NCBI GenBank assembly: GCA_963970005.1
Contig: CAXAMN010018757.1
Span: forward strand, 29,759-93,758
Direction: 5' to 3'
Length of the DNA: 64,000 bases
From: Durusdinium trenchii
Taxonomy: Eukaryota > Sar > Dinophyceae > Suessiales > Symbiodiniaceae
Part shown: positions 1 through 13,600 of the stretch, piece after piece
Position numbering within the stretch: position 1 is the stretch's first letter
How the letters are laid out: each line of letters starts with the position of its first letter
Program-made: the position numbers and the translations under genes
The notes under the pieces: model-generated
The model's database searches: none
Seen by the model: only the letters and a program-made list of their open reading frames with translations
What the model was told of the DNA's origin: nothing

Positions 1-126
1 ACCACCTGCCGCTTCGCCACGCGTCACCGCGCCGAGCCACTCGAGGCGTTGCACGCGTTCGCCTCCCCGGCCACAGGTGCGTCCGACGAGGCCCGAGGCC
101 ACCTGGAGCGGACGAGGTGACCGTGG
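1..126 (+). CDS. Possible GC-rich exon fragment, unrecognised
   Basis: The first 120 bases are much more GC-rich than the DNA that follows, and one plus-strand frame is open from the window edge to a TGA near 120. Its product is rich in Ala, Arg and Glu and has no recognisable domain. The other frames are also open for long stretches, so strand and coding status are uncertain. It would be the only plus-strand cellular exon here apart from a few weak candidates at 33-37 kb, while the recognised genes run the other way. It may instead be a GC-rich repeat. Confidence 0.2.
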
Positions 127-1074
127 CCTGGGTGCGACCGGCCTGGCACTCAGTTAGTTTGTTAGACAAATTACTGATTAATTCGAGAGTCTGTAGCGAC
201 CACATGACTAACCACATGTTGTTTTCTGGGGAGAGCATAGGGTACTATCACGAACCTGCGTTCTTGTGTTTGGCCGCGAATTCAAAGTCCTGAAAACACG
301 AGATACCAACTCCCCAAACAAGGCATGCCACGCAATTCTTCAACTTTCACGAGCAAGCATCATCCAACAACAAAAGGCCTTTCCAGTTCGTCCATCCCTC
401 AAAATCTGTCGTCCAGTTCCGGACCTCCCCGCTACAGGTACCACCCCGCTGCAGGTCGACGCCGACCGAGAAAGACGCCTCCAACACAGCCGCAGCGGCT
501 TCGCCGGAGCTCTTCGCTTCCAGCTCCTTGGCGAAGGAAAACGACGCCAAATCTCGAGGGCAGCCGGGGGGTGGACCTGAATGTTGCGCCAAGGGGAAGA
601 CTCCGAAGGACCGAGTTTCCTGTCATCTGCCCCCCCCCGTTTCAATCTGTTGATTGGACAAAACCTGGGAAGGCCATCTATGCGTTTCGTGCCCGCCTTG
701 AGCAGTGCCAACTTCTTGTTTCGCCGCCGGTGGAAGGCTTCCACCTGGCCCAAAACCGAGCGCATCCAAGCCATGCACCCTGGGTCATTTCATCACTTGA
801 AACTCTCATCTGATTGGTGGTGCTTGAAAAGTATCAGTCAGTGGATTCAATCCTGCCAAGTAAAGGTTGAATATAAACAATCTGAAACCACCACCCAGTC
901 AGACTGTGATGACAGGGGGTGTTGAGTCCCTCCAAAATGTTAGAATCGAGGTAGCCAGGGTAAAGCTCAAACATTCCCAGCTGACGATAGCAAACTTCAC
1001 CCCATCCACTGCCATCCACCCTCCAAACAAACAAACAAATGACAAAGTCCAACCGGATGTCAGGTCTTTGGAAA

Positions 1075-1142
1075 ACTGGATGGTCCCCAAACACACTGAT
1101 GGCATCGTTGATGTTCTCCAAAGGAGTGGTGCGAGCCAGTAC
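1075..1142 (-). CDS. Candidate exon, unrecognised protein
   Basis: A minus-strand open stretch follows an AG|G acceptor at 1143-1144 and reads VLARTTPLENINDAISVFGD. The phrase PLENINDAI has the flavour of the C-terminal part of zinc-type alcohol dehydrogenases or quinone oxidoreductases (pattern P-L-x-x-I-N-x-A), but this is too short to assign. It lies downstream of the glucosyltransferase gene on the same strand, with no linking exons found between 1.2 and 7.6 kb. The lower boundary is approximate because a GA donor near 1074 is only one of several options. Confidence 0.25.
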
Positions 1143-2590
1143 CTTCTCGTTTGGCTGGCTTGCCATTCTCGACGTGCAGCAGTTGATTCTGAATTCCCCC
1201 CAATAAGAAAGAACTAACATCCACCATTCTGGATGAAGCGACGGAGAGGGAACCCCTTAGAAATACTCCAACTCGGACGGTTCCCACCCGCTCTCACATC
1301 GGGAAAAAGACAGACCTTCGGCACCTGGAAAGCAGCGATGGGCGGAAGGGGAAGGGGAGGGACTGATGTGGTGGAACCATGTGGAACCTAAGGGCTCACT
1401 GAGACAGAAACCACATCCTGATCCCATCCCGGTCCTCAGAAACCACATCCTGCCGGACGATGTGGACGAAGTCAGCGGAGGCGCGTCACGCGATGCCGTG
1501 CGCGCCTCCGCTTGGTGCTGCAAATGGATCTTCACAACCTCGGATTGGGGTGCCAAATGGGTGCGGTGTGGGTGATGGTCTCATCAAACACCGACGTCGA
1601 ACGAAGAGATTCCTGAACATCCATGAGCGTAATATATTACAGTAATATTTGTTGAGCAGCTGGGTGCTTGATGTCAGGGGTTTGTGATGGTTTGTGAAGA
1701 AGTTGAACTGAATGATTATTCTTCCCCTCGCACCCAGCCGGAGCCTAACTTCCTCAACCTAAGCTTAGAGTATACTGTAAGGCAAGGTAGGCAAGGAGCC
1801 CTATACAAATGCAATTCATTCAATTCAGGTGTCATAGAGCGCTTGTTTGTGCGCTTTTGTGTGTTTTCGCCCAAGCTTTTTCGATCCCAAGATGCCATCT
1901 GCGCCTTCTGCGTTGCTTCTTCACTTCCCAGCAGGATGATGCTGTCCAGTTCCTCCCGCCACAGCTGAGCACATGTCAGGGGGCAACCATTGGAAGGCTT
2001 TTGGTTCTTTTTGATAGGTTTTTTTGGAAGGATTGCTGTGGAGCAACCTTTGGTCACGAGTCGATTGGAGTGTCTTTGCTGTCAGCAACTCCTGCGTGGG
2101 CCTCAAAATCATCAATTGGTGCTGCGCTCCCTCTCTCTCTCTCTCGATCGAGGGAGTGCAACCTTAATTTGATGCAGGCAAACTCTGTACCCTATAGGGC
2201 TCCAAGTGACTTCTGAGAAGGTGTTTGGGGTGGGTTTGGAGGATTCAAATACCTTTTGAGTAGGCACTTGGAGCGCTAGGTGTATGCGCTAGGTGTATGC
2301 TAGGTAACTGGCAGAACCTGGACGACATACTGTACGGTGTTTTTTCTTCAAAAGCCACTTGCGCTACCCAAGCACTGATACAGTGAAAGCTTGCTTGATT
2401 TGAGACTCGAGACCAGGTGAGTGGTAAGGGGCTTTTGATGGCTTTTGGAACATCAAGGATGCCACATTCTGATTGAATGGTATCCTTTCAACGAAAAACG
2501 TTGACAAATCAAGACTCCCACAGTCAGGGTTGGTGGTGGTCAGCTCAGTGGAACAACCATCCCGGAAAGGTTGAACATCAACATGTCCCT

Positions 2591-2670
2591 GGACCTTCAA
2601 AGGGGTGTCCAATGGAGATCCCTAGGTAGTGTAGGGGCTTCCATTGGTGACCCCTTTGAAGGTGCTGGTC
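2591..2670. repeat. 80-bp hairpin element, family A
   Basis: The two ends are inverted copies of each other around a short loop: GGACCTTCAAAGGGGT at the left and ACCCCTTTGAAGGT at the right. The core (GATCCCTAGGTAGTGTAGGG) is almost identical to the reverse complement of the copy at 36001-36081. Divergent relatives occur at 13420-13496 and 41799-41884. A short, repeated, self-complementary unit found in both orientations suggests a MITE-like or introner-like element. Confidence 0.75.
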
Positions 2671-3711
2671 TGAGTGAATTCTATAGGAATTTCATCTTTG
2701 CATGTCAACCTCGTTTCGGCACCCCAGGGTTCTTCGCTCGTTTCGGCACGCGCGCGGTGGCTTTGCACTCCGCGGGGTCCTGGACCACTACGCCGTTGCC
2801 TCCGGAGGGGCTTTGCACTCCGGGCGTGGCCAAGTGCAGCGCGCTCAGCGAGCGGATTTGCTCCAAGCAACCACCTGGTGAGGTCGTTGGAGTGGAGGTC
2901 ACGGTCGTTAGAGTCACATGTCGAGGGTGCAAAGCAGGGGGGCTTGGACAAACCTTCACCTTTGAGGGGCCCCACAGGATCCCATAACTCTTGGGGTAGG
3001 CCCATGATCTGGAGGGGGTAGCGATCACCAAAGGCTGCGTGGCCTGCACTGTTGGTCTTGTGTTTCTGGAGGTGACGAATCGTGATGACTCCCAAAAGGT
3101 CGAGGCAACATGCTCAACGACCTGATCAACTCAACTTGAGGCGGTCATCTGGAATTTTGCCATGTTCATTAATGTTCCCATATTTTCCTCACGAACCACA
3201 GAAAACAACAACAGCAACATCATTCCCCAAACCCCAAATTTAGGGGATTCACCGTGATTCACCCAGGCTTCCCCTGCCCGGAGCGGGCCCCTCGTGGCCC
3301 GGGGCTCCGGGCGGCAGTCGCTTAAGGAGAGCCACTTCCGCAGAGCCGGTTCCACCTGGTTTTGCCGGGCCGAAAGGCCCATGGGATCCGTAAGCAAACG
3401 CCAACACCGTGGGACCCAGGTGTTCATCGGTTCCAAAGGCAGCTGAAGGGAAAGGCTTATAGCCAGCTGAAGGAACAGAAGGCTTCCAGCTTCCAACAAG
3501 GGGTTTCTGGTGGTTTCTGAGTCCGTCGCTAGCTGATCCTCAAAAGAACAAATGCCCTAAACCCTGAGCTTCAATGGTTTCCTCCTTCAAGAAAACCATT
3601 ATATACAGTAATAAGCGGCCATGTAGAGTATATAATGGGGCAAAAAGGTCAAACAGTAGCCAAAGAGAATTCACAGATCGATGAACAGCACATCAAACAA
3701 AAAACCAAACA

Positions 3712-3807
3712 ACCTTTAGGGCTCCAACCATATCCTTAGAACGTGGTTAGATCCCCTTGGCACCCATCCCAACCACCGAACCGAAACAGAGGTGGGGCAG
3801 GAGCCCA
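3712..3807. repeat. Dispersed 96-bp repeat, copy 1
   Basis: This segment is nearly identical to 5190-5287, including the run from ACCTTTAGGGCTCCAACCA through ATCCCAACCACCGAACCGAA to the end of the shared block. Only scattered substitutions separate the copies. I see no coding potential that depends on the repeat. Confidence 0.75.
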
Positions 3808-5189
3808 AACGGGAACATCCACCCTGAAGCGCACGACGCTCCGGGCGAGGAGCCTTTGCGCCGGTCGGGCGTTCGACCACGGTCGCACCCCGGGAGCACG
3901 GGGGAGCACCCGCCTCCACGGCGACGCGTGTGAAGGCCAAGGGGTTCAAACTCATCTCCTGACTCTTGGCCCGGATGGCCTGGCGAGATCGCAAGATGAG
4001 ACGAGAGCACAGGCATGGAAGAAAGACGCATCCTCATCCAAGAAAGCGGCCCCGTTGCATGAGCATTTTCCACAAACAGGATCAAACAGGCAGTTGTTCC
4101 CTTTCATGGCTCTTCTTGGCGTAAGATGCTGTGTTGAATCAAGTTGCATCAAGTTCCAAACCTGAACCGGACGGTGTGACTGGTTCATGCATCATACGGT
4201 GACCAGGACCTCGGGACCTCTAGTGACCTCTAGAGGCTGGCTCGTGCTCGAAAGCGCCCAGGGACCCAGCAGGTTCTTGGGGTTTTGTGACACCTTCTTC
4301 TTGAGGCTCGAGTTGAATGAAGCTTCCCTTTAGCCTCCGAGCAGTGCCCATGACACACCCTCCGGTCGATGGAAAAAGACGTTCGACAGGCCGCCGCTGC
4401 CGAGAGCTGCCGCAGCTTTGGTGGGCTGAATGGGAGGCGTGTGTATAAGGAAAAAGACTACAGTAGTCACACAAGCAACCCTAGCCGACACCCACACACA
4501 AAAAAAACTCTTTACTCTTTCATGAAGTGAAAGATCCAACGTCGCTTCCTGCGAAGCAAACGTGCCACTTCCGAAGCTGTTCTAGCTGAAGTCGACGCCT
4601 GGGTACAGTTGATTCCCCAATCCAGGAACTGGAATAAAGATCCCACCCAACAGTTCCATACCAACTCGATCACTCGATACCACCACTGTTCCACGTCACT
4701 CGATCTTCACTGGGTCCATGGTCCGGTGACCCGACCGGTCCCCCCGGCCGAACGCTTCGGACCGAACACGGTGGGCGGTCGGCAGGTCGAATGCCTTCGG
4801 GTGGTGCATGAAAGACCTGCCTTCCAATAGCCCGCCAGGAAAATGAGGCGTGGATCAATCACAGAAAGCAGCGCAAATGAAACCCCTAATAATCCCTAAT
4901 ATACAAATCTAACTATAATATCTTTGGCGACTTGGGGTGTCCAGTTTCACCGGGTTTCACCTCGGCTTTACGCTCGCTTCGCTCCATCTTCGATGGTTCC
5001 CGCCGTCTTCACAGCCTCGCCTCGATGGGCACGGTGACTTCACCCTGCCCCGAGACGTAGCATCGAGCGACTTCACCTGACTCCTGGGCACACCGTCCCA
5101 AGCGGCAGCACTTCCACGACAAGACAGTAACCGTAGGGCGACTTCACCATCTCCTCGGGTTCAGTGTTAGACCCCCCCCATATCCTTAG

Positions 5190-5287
5190 AACAACCTTTA
5201 GGGCTCCAACCAGATCCTTAGAACGTGGTTAGACCCCCCTGGCACCCATCCCAACCACCGAACCGAAACGGAGGTGGGACAGGAGCC
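5190..5287. repeat. Dispersed 96-bp repeat, copy 2
   Basis: This is the direct copy of 3712-3807, about 1.5 kb away. A partial extra copy of the first words (CATATCCTTAGAAC) precedes it at about 5179, so the locus may have a small tandem structure. Confidence 0.75.
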
Positions 5288-5486
5288 TTAGGGCTCATGG
5301 AATGCAACACACACAACCACCAAAGTCGTCCCTTTCAAACGCTTCCAGCTTGGCCAGGAAACTTCTGCTCTTTCAGTCTCCCCAAGGGTTCGGCCACTCC
5401 CTCTGGGCGACCCTTGGGAATTGTGGATTGAGCGTTTTCATGGTGTAATCCCCGAGGTCGGTGGTTTGGTAGTGGACCCCCCCATC

Positions 5487-5592
5487 ATACCCAAACACTC
5501 CATGGGACTGCCATATATGCCGATCAATTGGGGTGGTTTGGGGGGGTCAATGTAGGCATATATGGCCCTACATGGAGTGTCTGGGATATGAT
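5487..5592. repeat. Inverted repeat of about 105 bp, family C
   Basis: The left arm CACTCCATGGGACTGCCATA and the right arm ending in CATGGAGTGTCTGGGA are imperfect inverted copies around a GT-rich loop. Pieces of the same element recur at 16107-16137, 23629-23715, 28914-28985, 32858-32905 and around 36895-37035, so this is a dispersed hairpin family. Confidence 0.65.
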
Positions 5593-7620
5593 CTAACCAG
5601 TACTGGTGCCAGTGCCCCTCGAACCTCTGAAACCACTGGCCTCCTCACCCTGTTCACCCCCCCAACTCAGGACCTCTTCCTCCAACTCACGACCTCTCCT
5701 CATGGGCCACCATCCACGCCTGGCACCAGCATGCTGGACACTCGGACGTGGCCAGGCGCACCTCCACCTGAAGGGCGCGGCTTTTGGTGCGGTGCCCTAC
5801 ATGGGACTGGAAGATGGAGACCATCCAAACCCTCCAAAGACCTCTGAAAATTGGTACAAGCACATCTTTCGACCAGGACCCCCAAGGGGTGGTTAATGGA
5901 CACGCCTCGGCCTCTTCCGGGCTATTCATGGACACCCCTTAGATGGTCCTGGCACTAGGGTCATGTCATGTCCCATGTTCTAGGATACTTGAAGTCGGGT
6001 CCAGGTACCTACATTGAGTCTTTTCAACCACCCAAGCTGGTTGGGAATATGCCAGGTGACAGGTGCATCCTTTTCGTAGGCCAACCCGTCCCCGCCTCCG
6101 CGTTCTCCACGAAAGAGGTTCCTGCTGCACTCTTGGCTCGTGGGCGAACGTGACTGCAGGGCACTTCCCGTGAGGGCCACACGCCCTTGTCGAAGGCCAC
6201 CCAAGCCTCTGCACGTGTTTGGTTTCTGCACGTGTTTCAGCTGGGTGGAAGATCCGCAGAACGTGAATATGCAATGCATCTTCCGACCTTTTTCTCGGCT
6301 AGCCCTGTTGGCCGCGGTATTCCGCTGCCAGCGCAGCTGTTCAGAGTGGCTGGACACCTGACATGTCATCTGCAGCAGTGCCAGCCATCAAAACAATGCG
6401 CCAATGTACAGCGCAGGCTTGAGGACGGAGGTGGGCCTGACTCGACAATATTCCTTCTCGGCCCAATGGCGAATTCTGCTGTTGCCAAACTGCCCCCGCC
6501 CCACATGCTCTTTAGAACACGCTGCTTAAACAAGTGTCTTGAAACGATCAAAGCTTGGACACTAAATGAATTATATTGCGGCATTGCATCGCTTAACTTC
6601 AAAACCTCAGCCACTGCCATCACTTCCACTTCAGGCACCTCCCAGCTTCCTCTCCTCCCCCAGCACTTTCCCAGCATCGGCTGCTTCAACTTTCAGCTCC
6701 CAAAGCAACGGCTGAAGCCGCGGCATGGCTTCCCGCTGATGCTTCGTTGGCCAGGGGTGCGGAAGATGAAGACTCCTTGATGGGACGTGTTTTCGGGTGG
6801 TCCCATCATATATGCCGCCCCAGACAGACCCCACCACCCCAGGCCTGATCGGCAAATATCGCATACATGGAGTGCAAGATCACCAACTTACCATGTACTG
6901 CATACTGCTTCCATCATTGGCATTCCTCAGCCCCCTCCGTGTTCGAAGTGGCAATGGCATGTAAAGGTACATTAATGAAGTTCATATAGGTCAGGGATCC
7001 TTCAGTCTGGTTTTCACCCAATCATCCTGGAACGAGAATTCCGGGGGGGTCAAACACGGAGTTCTATCTGGGACCTTCCAATATCTTCCAATAAGCATCG
7101 CCATCACACTATGCATCACCGACGCTCGCAGCTCCCTATGCCGACACGGATGAAGAAGCCTGTCTGTAGAGCCTGCAGAATCTGCCTACTTCGAAGATGA
7201 TTGTAACAATGCTCCGACGTTTCCCGGGCATCAAATGGCATCAACCAACCTCTTCTTGCACCGATTACGTGAGGAACGAACAGGAACCACCTCAGCCTGG
7301 ATTGGTTTCGTGGAGTCATTGCCACCAAACAAGAGAGTGGAAAGCATGGACATGGCGGTTTGAAGCCGACGTCACCAGCCACTACTACCCGCCGCGAAGC
7401 GGTCGGACGGCTCACCTATGCTCCAGTTAGACCGATCCTTTGGGGTGTGGAGAAAAGGGGCAAGCGCCACCCAAGCACCAACCACCGGGCGTGACCGTGG
7501 TTGCTATGTTTGAAGCTGACAGTGATGCCCCTGAGACATGTCTTCCACCCATGTCTTCCTTCCCAGCTCAGGCATGCTAAGGCCGTTGGCTACAGTAGCC
7601 GTTTCTCATTAAGCTTCTGC

Positions 7621-10600
7621 CAAGTTTCTTCTCCACCCAGTCAGCCAAATGCACAGCTCCACTGGGTTCACTCTTCAATTTCTCCGCCAGCCCCGCGGCA
7701 CGCTGAGCGAGGAAGCGGTCGTTGGACAGGCGGAGGAAAGCACTGACCAACATGTCCTGCTGCTGAAATTGGGCAGTTGCACCCGGTAACCCGAAAATGG
7801 ACCACACTGGCTCTAAACATTGTTCCTCTTGAGCCCCCTACAGTCTACAGGCTTTCACTATTTACACGATGTTTCGCTGCTTCACTTACCGCGGTGCTTG
7901 GCGTGTGGTGTTGATTGGCTGGTTGATCGTTTGGTCGGTGGCTTGCTTGCTTGATCTTGCTTGCATGGTTGCGTGGTGTTGGTTGCTTCTCCTTTTCCAT
8001 CTTTCCTCCACCTTTCTCCCACCTCTCGCGTTCTCTCGGGACCTTCCTCGTGGTTCCTCGTGTTTGCGAGCTCCGTTCGCGAGCTCCGCTCGAGACCAGT
8101 CCCGAGTCCCGACCGTGACGACGCGTCGTCGACCGATGTGAAGGGCAACTCGATGTGTGGAGAGTGGTGCTTTTTTCCCCCCCAAACAGTCCTACAGAGG
8201 TTAAGTGACCTTACAGGACCCTACTGGGGTACCTATAGGATAGTCTATAGGGTTCTTCAACCTCTGCTGGGTGTGGGCACACTTTTTGGGGTTCTTACGG
8301 TAGGTGAAAAGCAGCTGTGCTTAGATCGCTGTTTTGTTATCCATGTTTTGTTCACGGTGGTTTCAAGCATATTCCAGGCACTGCACATGCACGGATCTAG
8401 AGGGATCTATAGGGTCTTTTTGGAACACCGACGCCAAAACGTCCTCATCCACCTTGGAAATGATCTGCTGGAGATTGATACCCACCTCCAGCTTCCTTGG
8501 ATCTGAGGTGCCAAGATCCTTTGCCTATCTGGGGAGGTTCCAAAAAAAATCTGGAAAAAGGATAAAAAAGGCCAATGAACCAAACTCTAAAACATGCCAA
8601 TCCCGTATCAATCAAGTGTTCCAAGTGTTTGGGATTCATCAAATAGCATCACAAGACATCCTCGGCTAACGTCAACTTGTTGAAAACCAGCCAAACAATG
8701 AACACAAACAAAATTTGAAAGATGGCAAAGACTTGGAACCAGCCAAATATTCAACAAATCCGCCAACCAAATCCCCAATATGGGGCCCACTTTTTAGCAA
8801 AGCAACATCCACACATTCACCTGAACACTGAAACACTCCTCCTGCTCCTCCTCCTCATCATCATCACCCAGGACCTTTAAAGTCAGACACCAAGACTTTC
8901 ACTTTGAGCCGGACTCCAACGGCTCTTGGACCCCACCTGACCCCATCCTCCCCATCCGCCACACGCCCAGTGTCTCCATGTATTCGGCCCACCAAGGCTG
9001 ATCCCAGGCCACCGGCGCGATAGCTCCCGGGATCCCCGCCAAGGCCACAGCGCCTACGGTGTTGGCGCCGCCATGGTAGAGAGCACCGCAGCAGCGGGGC
9101 AAGAGCCAAGCGTGGGGTGCCTCCTCCAAGTGATAGACGTGGGCATCCGCAAAGGCTTTCCTTGAAATGCGGTGTTCCGTGTTTTGGTGGTTGGGCCGTG
9201 GTTTGGGGCCAAAAGAACCAGACTTGAAGGGCGATAGAACCCCAGATCTGGTGATTGAGAATGATTTGGATAAAGGTTTCCCCAGTTTCACCCACAAAAA
9301 AATATAGGCCTTTCGCCAGGTGTTATGGGGTCTGTATTTTGAGCCGTTGGGAGGGTGCAATGCTCTGGACCGAAAACTAAGCTGCCAGTTGATTCTCCAG
9401 GTCTCAGTTCTTCAAAGTCCTCCGCCTGCGAATCCAGGCAATGAGGACCAATCCCCGCCCATCCACCTGCCATGACGCAGCGGACGCCTGCCTTCTTCAC
9501 TGCTCGGAGGAGCTTCTCAGTGGCCTGACCCGGATGGCCCACACATAAGGAGCCGAAACCCACCTCGGCGAGGAGATCATGCTGCGTCCGTGCTGCGTCA
9601 ATATGCCTTTCAGATCTTACAGGAGAGTTGAGATCTGAAAGACCGCAAAAAGAACAGAACGGTGCCACACTTTTAAAGATGTATGTTCGGATCCTGATGG
9701 AGACGGAGTATGCAAAGTTCACAGGGAGTTCCCTTTGTCTGCTGCAAGATTTTAATTTAAGGTCTGTCAAACATCTCAAATCCCCCTCAAATGCTCCATC
9801 TAAGCAAGCATGCCCATGGCCTACGTTCATCACTGATTCATCACCAAACCACAAAGTGGGGCTTCCAGATTGACTTACATGAAAGGACCTGGGCGTTTTT
9901 TTGAAGTTCTGGAAGAGGTCTTACCAGGAGTCACAAAGGGGTGGTGTTTAGTTGCCAAGTGGATCATGGGCACCCCTAACCTCCATTAAGCACCCCTTTG
10001 TGACTGCTGGTATGGCAATATTCAGTTGGGTCCGATCACAGGTCCACCATCCCATTGGACTTGATGAGTCATGAGTCGTTTGGGCACCATCTCGCAGGCC
10101 TTCTACAAACGCGGGTCTTCTTGAAGTTGGGCCTTCCTACAGTAACAAGTCAATACACAAACAAGAAGCACCAACCAACGTAAAACACAAAACATCTGAA
10201 TGGCTGCGGGTCAAAATAAATCCGGAGCAATGCCAACGTGACCAGAAAGTAACATCAATGCCGATCTGTGTCGTTAGTTGCTACTTGCTGGTGCTCTTTG
10301 ACCCCCAGCCACCGCTAAAGCCGTGACAGCCACATATACAGGTTTCTCTTCCCCACAAGCACTCAAGAAGGCCACAAGCTCCGGTGGAGCATCGTAGGAG
10401 AGAGAGGCGTCTGCCAGGTAGCCCGTCTGCTGGGCATAGGGAAACTGCTCTTGAAAACCCAGCGGTTCCGGAAGCAAGGCGCTGCTCCTGGGATCGGCGC
10501 TTGGCGAGGGTCGAGGGTTGGCAAGCTGTCCTTCCATGTTAGTGGGTCAGAGTGCAAAAAAAATGAATACATCCAAAGATTGGCCCGGGACATCCGGGCA

Positions 10601-13600
10601 TGAAGAAGCGAACATCGGCAAACAACTAAGATATCACCTCTGAGGCAGTAGGCAATTATCGCTCTTCTTTTTGTTGGTGGGGTGGTTTGGATCGTAAGCC
10701 TTGGCTGATGTGGGGAGTGAAGTTGCATCAGCCTCATGGCCACCCATCCTCTGCCCAATTCCACTAATTATAGGATGTCTGACTTACACCCCCAATCTTC
10801 TTTGGTGACCCACCTGGGTCCGCAAGTCGCGCAAGTCGCTTTGCGTGCAAAGCCAAAGGTGTTGGAAGCTTTGTTGGACCTGAATGATTCCAACACGTCG
10901 AATGCAGAAAAAGTAAACAACACATCCTGCACAAGGAGATGTGGACCAACCTTGAGGGAGTCCCATAGGAGCACTGTTGAACAATTGTGTCCACGAAGGG
11001 TACGAAATACTATATACTTCATATCCCCCCATATAAGCAGAACTCTGTGTACATTAAGCTATATATAACACATCATGTGTATATATATATATATCTATAT
11101 CGTATATATCTATATATTCATACCGTCCTCAATCACGGTGAAACACATGCACCATCCGCAACCAGGCACCAAGGAACTCAGGAACTCATGATGTGCAGAA
11201 TATCCCGTCGGTTCCCATCAAGTGACCTTCAAATCAAAAAAAGGGGCAGAGTATCGCCTGACGTGTGGATAGAGCTGAGGGAGCCAGCTTCGCTGGAAGA
11301 TCAAGTTTGCTTCTTTATGCTTTTTTTAGATGCTTTTGGCGGGGTAAGCAATCATCTCCAAATAAAAACAATTGTTGTCTACTGACTGGGTAGGGGATGG
11401 TCTCTCCCTCTCTCTCTCTCTCTTCAATGACAATGTTCTCGTTGGTTGAGTATATCCAGTGCCTGCCAGTAGCTTTCCTACCCAAGAAATAGGCCGTGCA
11501 AAGGCCCAACAAAACCCGAAAGAGAAAGTCTATTTCAAGTCATGTGGTTTCAAGGGATGTATATACCTAAATCTCCAACCAAACCAGTGCCTTTTGTCTC
11601 TGACCAGTGCTTTCGACATGGCAAAGATCCGTGGTCCAACATGGTCTGCTTCCCTCGTCGGCCAGTCCCTCGCCTCTTCCGGGTTCGGTCCAAGCATCAC
11701 CATTGTCCAAACAAGGACAACGGGACTGGCAACAGAATACCAAGCAAGTCTGGGGTGGTTGACCTGGGGTGCATGTAAGCAGTATGTATGTAAGACGATG
11801 TATATTAAGTAATTAATTATATTAGATAATTTCGTGATATAAGTATGTATGCCTCTGCCAGTCCGATGGGGTGTCTAGGACTCATTCCAAGGTTCCAGCA
11901 ATCCGCATGCGGAGCTGATTGGAAGATCGCTTGTGCCTCCTGAGCTGGGGAAGCGGATTTCTTTGCACCGTGCACGCTTGATATACAAATGGGGAAAACA
12001 AAGATGTGGTCTATAAACCTACCCTTAAGCATGAACACCATGTATTGGATGGACAAGCAGTTTGTCAAAAGGTGTTCTTGAGATGCTTTTTGTGAGGGGG
12101 GGGGTCATAATTATGTACTTTGGGAGCTGTCGAACAGTCAATATGAACGGGCCTTCCGTGCCCTTTCTCCAATATGCAACCTATTTTAGCAATGCCCAGC
12201 ACTACGCCCTAGAAAAAGGTCTACAAATGGACCGGGAGGGGTAAGTTGCATTTTCCACACCCCCTCCAAAATGTAACTTACAATAAAAAGGTCCCCCCCC
12301 TGGCTTTGATTGCCTAAAGGGGGTGGAGATTTCTTCTTCGGTTGGATATCAGATCAAGAAAAGATTGACGTCTCGACATCCATGCGACACACACCAATTG
12401 GTCAAACACTGTCACAGGACAATTGGCCAAACAAACCATATACCCCCGAGCCGTGAAGGACCGCGCTCCGGTCAAGGACTCGATCAATTGGAGTGGTGGA
12501 ATTCCGGGGTCCAAATGTGCGCAAAAACGCAGCTGCCATACATGACCTGCAATGTTTTTCCGTGCTATAGCATACCGTATACTAATCTATCATGTACATC
12601 ACATAATGTGTTATATAGTGTTGTAGCACGAGGGTGATTGAATTATTCAGAACTTCAGCACGGGGTGCAAGGCTTAGCGGCTTAGCGAACTGAGAATTGG
12701 CTTTCTCCCGTGATTCTCCTAATCGTCAGGATCGAGGATAGGCTGTTGAAGTGTCAATGTCACACAACCTTTCATCAGCGTTCCAAGTCGCTGTAACATG
12801 TTCATAAGGTCGCAAGCCCCACTTGACACGCAAGCGGTTGAGCCGCTCAAATTCCTGTGCATGGATGTAGCTGTCCCAAATCCTCAGTGGAACCAGCAAC
12901 CTGCTTTTGGAGACTCAAAAGTGGCGGGTGATGACCTGTCGGAGTGTGCTGGAGTGTGGACAAGCCGCCTTATTTTTTTTGAAAGGGGACATGGCCTGTG
13001 AAAACAACATGTAATCCTTGCCCCTGCTTGTTGGAAAGAGGACCACCCACTGAAAACAGTTGCCATCTGGTCAAGAAACAGTTTGTGAGCTTCCACGGGT
13101 CTTCCCACAAGACCCTCTTTGGCCAGTTGCTCCTGAGAGAAGAACACCGGCGGCTCCACTGCTGAGGGTAAAAAATGGCTGGGTCACGGCATTGACCACG
13201 GGCAGTGAAAAGGCCTCCGCCACCACGTGCAAAGGAAGGAAACTCGGATGGCACACCAGCACATCTGCGCCTTAAAAGCGTTGGATTCCTTTTTGGGAGA
13301 CAGGCCTTGGAAATGGCATGAACCTCCACCTCCACTTCAAATGTTCCAACACCTCCGCAAACAGGTTGACCATCTACTTTGCTGGCAACTAGTGTTTCCT
13401 AGACCTACAAGATCCTACCAGCACCTTCATGTCGGGGTCACCTGGCTGGAAGCCACTACTAAGGGACCTCCAGCCAGGACACCCCGTTTTCAGGTCCAAA
13501 TAAAAGTATAGACCACCTGGCTCCAAACGTGCGGCATCGCCTGGGATCCGGGTCCAAACCCACGTGGCTCGGAGTCATGGTCCCGGTGTGAAGGGCCCCC

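Larger units (their letters stand above)
1143..7620. other. Repeat-rich DNA without a recognised gene
   Basis: I found no recognisable coding domain here. The stretch holds the hairpin element at 2591-2670, the two copies of a roughly 95-bp repeat at 3712-3807 and 5190-5287, and the inverted repeat at 5487-5592. Some minus-strand open stretches near 3.9-4.4 kb and 6.6-6.75 kb look exon-like in composition, but no single frame is clearly favoured. Exons of a gene downstream of the glucosyltransferase could be hidden here. Confidence 0.4.
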